Part shown: positions 61,011 through 64,000 of the stretch, one piece after another
How the letters are laid out: every line of letters starts with the position of its first letter
How positions within the stretch are numbered: position 1 is the stretch's first letter
The notes under the pieces: model-generated
What the model was told of the DNA's origin: nothing
The model's input: the letters and a program-made list of their open reading frames with translations, nothing else
The model's database searches: none
Program-made: the position numbers and the translations under genes
Source of the DNA: Ruminococcus sp. CAG:488
GTDB lineage: Bacteria; Bacillota; Clostridia; Oscillospirales; Acutalibacteraceae
Direction: 5' to 3'
Assembly (NCBI GenBank): GCA_000434055.1
Contig: HF999647.1
Span: forward strand, 376,208-440,207
Length of the DNA stretch: 64,000 nucleotides

Positions 61011-62372
61011 ATGTTCTTCAGACAAATATTTGATGTCAGAGCTGCCGAACCGCTGAATATTTTTTCGTCGGGCGGCAGGAAATATAAATCGGTTTTGAAA
61101 ATTCTGAGCATTATCGCGATGGCCGTAATGCTCGGAATACAGATTTATGTTTTGCTGACTCATAAGGTCGTGCTTGCTTCTGACTCTCAGCGATATTTTG
61201 AGCTTGCGACTAATGCGGTAAAGAACGGCGTTTGGTATCCTTCATCGCTCAATATTCACGACACATATATCTTCGGCAACGGTCTTATCAATCTTTTGAT
61301 ACTTTCGATAAGGCTTACAGGATCAATTGAAGCGATAAAATTTGTCAATATTTTTTGCATTTATGCGATTTTGATTTCTTGCATATATATAATCAGAAAA
61401 ATATTCGGTGATACGGAAATTCAATATTGGTTCACGGTTATCTTCTGCTCTACGGGCACATTTTGGGGTGAGGTTGCACAGGCGAGGACGGAGCTGATTT
61501 TTATGGCTTTTGCCTTCGGCGCAACGGCATTGCTGATGACGGGGAAAATATACACTTGCCTGATTTCGGGAATCTTTTTTGCTCTTGCAAACTGGACAAG
61601 GCCGCTCGGTGTGGTTTTTCTGATAGCGGGAATTTGGCTTCTTGCAACGCAGAGAGCCAAGCTGAAACAACATCTTTGCCTTGTGCTCGGTGCAGCAGTA
61701 ACGGTTTGTGTCATCGGCGGCATAGCTTACTTCAATTGCGGATATTTTGCATACCAGGCAACGACGGGCGGCTACAATCTCCTTATGGGCGCTTCGGAGG
61801 GCGCAGACGGAACATCGAAGTTTGAGGTTTTCGGCGAGGGCGGAGCAGGCTATCTTTCCGAGAAACAGAAAAGCGAAATGACCTTCAAGGAGAAGGACGC
61901 TTTTTATAAATCCGAAGCGATGAAATGGATAAAGGAAAACCCGGGCGATTATATTAAGCTCATGCCGAAAAAAATGCTTGTCACGCTCTATTCCGAGGGA
62001 TATTCGCTCGGCACCTTCTATAACGATGCAACGGCAGGCAACGGCGGTGCGTTCTACAGAGGACTTATCGGCAGAATGACGGGTCAATCCGAGGAGAAGC
62101 TCTCGTCGGCGGATATAATCGTTATCTGGACGCAGGCGGTTTACATGATAACGTTTGTTCTTGCGTTTGCGTGTGTTGTGTTCCTGATCGTCAAGCGCAG
62201 AGCGGCGAAGCTTATGCCGTTTATATTTACCGTAGCCGGTGCAATCGGAGTAACGATGCTTTTGGTCGGAGGACCGAGGTATCATTTCCCGATTTTACCG
62301 TATATTATAATGGCGGCGGCAATTCTTATTCAGTCAGTCGCAACCATCAAGGAGCATAAAAATGAAGCTTAA
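61011..62372 (+). CDS. GT-C-like polyprenyl-sugar glycosyltransferase
   Basis: 453-aa polytopic protein with about ten hydrophobic segments. The first extracytoplasmic loop has LASDSQRYFELATNAVKNGVWYP, the DxxxY arrangement of GT-C enzymes such as PMT/ArnT. Later VAQARTELIFMAFAFG and LANWTRPLGVVFLIAGIW. No close family is recognised. Start ATG at 61011 has GGGTGA upstream; the frame opens at 60999. It overlaps the UbiA-like gene by 11 bases. Likely uses the polyprenyl-sugar made in this cassette. Confidence 0.75.
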   Translation: MFFRQIFDVRAAEPLNIFSSGGRKYKSVLKILSIIAMAVMLGIQIYVLLTHKVVLASDSQRYFELATNAVKNGVWYPSSLNIHDTYIFGNGLINLLILSIRLTGSIEAIKFVNIFCIYAILISCIYIIRKIFGDTEIQYWFTVIFCSTGTFWGEVAQARTELIFMAFAFGATALLMTGKIYTCLISGIFFALANWTRPLGVVFLIAGIWLLATQRAKLKQHLCLVLGAAVTVCVIGGIAYFNCGYFAYQATTGGYNLLMGASEGADGTSKFEVFGEGGAGYLSEKQKSEMTFKEKDAFYKSEAMKWIKENPGDYIKLMPKKMLVTLYSEGYSLGTFYNDATAGNGGAFYRGLIGRMTGQSEEKLSSADIIVIWTQAVYMITFVLAFACVVFLIVKRRAAKLMPFIFTVAGAIGVTMLLVGGPRYHFPILPYIIMAAAILIQSVATIKEHKNEA

Positions 62373-63234
62373 AGAATATATCAGGCTCATAAGGCCAAAG
62401 CATTACATAAAAAATATATTGCTTTTTCTTCCGATAATTTTCGGCGGAAGCCTGCTTCAGAAGGACAGACTTTTGCACGTTATCGGCGGCTTTGTCGTGT
62501 TCAGCTTTGTCAGCTCCGTTGTTTATATAATCAATGATATTTGTGATGCCGAAAAGGACAGACACCACCCGACCAAATGTACAAGACCTATTGCTTCGGG
62601 GAAAATTCAAAAGAAAAGTGCGGCTGTGCTTGCGTGCTTTTTACTTGTCGATTCCGTTGCGATAAACTGGTTTGTCTGCGAAAAAAATCTTTACGGCTGG
62701 CTGTTGATCGCACTGTATCTTGTGCTCAATCTCGGCTACAGCTTCGGACTGAAAAATGTTGTGCTTCTGGATATTCTGATTCTTGTTTCGGGATACCTTA
62801 TCCGTATCCTTTACGGTTCCGTGATCACCGAAATTCCGGTTTCAAGCTGGCTTTATCTTACGGTAATGGCGTTTTCATTCTATATGGGTCTCGGAAAGCG
62901 CCGAGGTGAAATCATAAACAGCGAGAAGAATACAAGGAAGGTGCTGAAATATTATAACAAGGATTTCCTCGATAAAAACATGTATATGACGCTGGGATTG
63001 GGCATAGTGTTCTATTCTCTTTGGTGCGTCAATTCGGGAACGATTGCGATTTATTCCAATAAGATTGCGTTCACGATTCCGCTTGTTATTATCATTTGTA
63101 TGAAGTACAGTCTGACCGTTGAGGGCGATTCCGACGGCGATCCCATCAGCGTTATTCTTAAAGACAAGTGGCTCATGCTTCTCGGCGCACTTTACGGAGC
63201 GATTATAATCTGTCTTTTGTATGTTTTTAAATAA
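62362..63234 (+). CDS. UbiA-family decaprenyl-phosphate phosphoribosyltransferase-like protein
   Basis: 290-aa membrane prenyltransferase with eight to nine hydrophobic segments. RLIRPKHYIKNILLFLPI and the first Asp-rich motif NDICDAEKDRHHPTKCTRP match DPPR synthase (Rv3806c type), which attaches phosphoribose to a polyprenyl phosphate; the second motif is SFYMGLGKRRGEI. The downstream products in other bacteria are arabinosyl or ribosyl polyprenyl-phosphate donors. Overlaps the preceding gene. In this cassette it would produce the lipid-linked sugar used by the GT-C-like enzyme. Substrate inference only. Confidence 0.8.
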   Translation: MKLKEYIRLIRPKHYIKNILLFLPIIFGGSLLQKDRLLHVIGGFVVFSFVSSVVYIINDICDAEKDRHHPTKCTRPIASGKIQKKSAAVLACFLLVDSVAINWFVCEKNLYGWLLIALYLVLNLGYSFGLKNVVLLDILILVSGYLIRILYGSVITEIPVSSWLYLTVMAFSFYMGLGKRRGEIINSEKNTRKVLKYYNKDFLDKNMYMTLGLGIVFYSLWCVNSGTIAIYSNKIAFTIPLVIIICMKYSLTVEGDSDGDPISVILKDKWLMLLGALYGAIIICLLYVFK

Positions 63235-63249
63235 ATTTATCAAAATTTA

Positions 63250-63278
63250 TTGTAATATTTTTTGCTATGTGATAGAAT
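63250..63278 (+). promoter_or_regulatory. predicted promoter of the isomerase/epimerase gene
   Basis: TTGTAA (63250-63255), 17-bp spacer, TAGAAT (63273-63278). Confidence 0.55.
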
Positions 63279-63308
63279 AAATAAAACACATCTTAGGAGG
63301 TTTTACTA

Positions 63309-64000
63309 TGAGTTTTCCTGTTGCTTTGCAGCTTTACTCCGTCCGCGACGCTATGGCGGAGGACTTTGCAGGTACAATAAAAAAGGTTAAGGACATGGGC
63401 TATGACGGAGTCGAGTTCGCAGGACTTTTTGATCATTCGGCAGAAGAGGTTAAAAAGATTTGCGCCGAGGTAGGCGTTGAGCCGATCTCCGCTCACGTTC
63501 CGTATGACGAGCTTGATGCAGATCCCGAAAAGACAATTGCAACTTATGCCGAGATCGGTTGCAAGTATATCGCAATTCCGTATGCCGTTGAGGAAAGACG
63601 TCCCGGCGCAGAGCTTTTTGACGATACTGTTGAGGGAATCAAGCGCTTTGCCGCTATAGGTAAAAAGTACGGTATCACATTCCTTTATCATAATCACGAC
63701 TTCGAGTTTAAAAAGGTTGGAGATGTTTACGGACTCGATCTTCTCTATTCAACGCTTACTCCGGATGAGCTTCAGACCGAGCTTGACACCTGTTGGGTTA
63801 ATGTCGGCGGCGAGGATCCGGCAAAGTATGTTGAAAAGTATTCGGGCAGAGCACCCGTTGTTCACCTCAAGGATTTCCACATGAGCGGCAAGGGCAAGCC
63901 GGCAAAGCTCTATCAGCTTATCGGCATTGACGACGGTGCGCAGGACGCCGAGGAGGAAGAAGCATTTGGCTTCCGTCCCTGCGGCTACGGCGTTCAGAAT
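63309..64000 (+). CDS. sugar phosphate isomerase/epimerase, 3'-truncated by window edge
   Basis: Open to the end of the window (230 codons visible). The TIM-barrel xylose-isomerase-like family: FPVALQLYSVRDAM, GYDGVEFAGLF, GCKYIAIPYAVEERRPG, YHNHDFEFKK, LDTCWVNVGGEDPAKYV and VVHLKDFHMSGKG are the usual metal-binding and barrel motifs (Glu, His, Asp). Related to inosose/myo-inositol or sugar epimerases; exact substrate unknown. TAGGAGG lies seven bases before the ATG at 63309. Confidence 0.88.

Noticed and set aside
61323..62285. 320-codon minus-strand frame opposite the GT-C-like gene
   Set aside because: Rich in Arg/His/Lys/Cys without domain pattern; shadow frame of the real gene, which has an RBS and membrane segments.

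Overview
The window is a stretch of chromosome from a spore-forming, anaerobic member of the Clostridia, most like the Oscillospiraceae/Ruminococcaceae. This is an inference from gene content. It has moderate GC, consensus sigma-A promoters, frequent GTG/TTG starts, sporulation genes (yqfC-yqfD, a ylbJ-like gene, a SipL-like LysM protein, a SpoVAF/GerA-family protein), an [FeFe]-hydrogenase maturase (hydE) and typical Firmicutes riboswitches. There is no complete prophage, transposase or CRISPR array.

Layout. 1-4.1 kb: 3' part of gyrB, then gyrA. 4.2-6.9 kb: a DUF6056-like membrane protein, mgsA and a zinc-ribbon membrane protein. 7.0-10.1 kb: hisS-aspS. 10.2-12.6 kb (minus): ylxM-ffh-rpsP-khpA, without the rimM-trmD genes that usually follow; those lie at 38.1-39.3 kb. 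12.7-16.4 kb (minus): acyltransferase, glycerate kinase, a small Cys-rich protein and a ylbJ-like gene. 16.5-17.9 kb: yqfC-yqfD. 17.9-21.7 kb (minus): folT under a THF riboswitch, a glycosyltransferase, fucO-type dehydrogenase and trmO. 21.8-25.6 kb: a tam-like methyltransferase and a P-type Ca/Mn ATPase behind a yybP-ykoY (Mn2+) riboswitch whose 3' part is tandemly duplicated. 25.7-27.9 kb: an accessory island with a DUF4417-like protein fused to a toxin-like tail, followed by an overlapping small gene that looks like its immunity partner. 28.0-29.9 kb: hydE-tcdA. 30.1-30.5 kb: initiator tRNA gene with a perfect 74-bp duplication of its 3' half plus terminator. 30.8-33.0 kb: polar amino-acid ABC transporter. 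33.1-35.8 kb (minus): radC, cytidylate-kinase-like protein, MATE exporter. 35.9-45.1 kb: alpha-galactosidase, rimM-trmD, a Crh-like HPr, uvrC, rsmD-coaD, a coiled-coil protein and a PepV-like dipeptidase. 45.2-49.2 kb: polysaccharide genes (GT4, O-antigen-ligase-like protein, Wzz/tyrosine-kinase fusion). 49.3-54.6 kb: a probable spore-envelope/germination block and two exported proteins. 54.7-57.2 kb: GPH sugar transporter and manA. 57.3-58.7 kb: an orphan phage-baseplate-like protein with a perfect LexA box in its promoter. 58.8-60.3 kb: sipL-like gene. 60.4-63.2 kb: GtrA, a GT-C-like protein and a UbiA/DPPR-synthase-like enzyme. 63.3 kb to end: a sugar phosphate isomerase/epimerase cut by the window edge.

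Most of the window is housekeeping. The most unusual parts are the LexA-controlled orphan baseplate-like gene, the DUF4417-toxin-like fusion with its overlapping partner, the Mn2+ riboswitch with a duplicated module, a Crh-like HPr with Ser in place of the phosphorylatable His, the half-tRNA duplication, and several places where a terminator hairpin overlaps a transcription start or a ribosome binding site.
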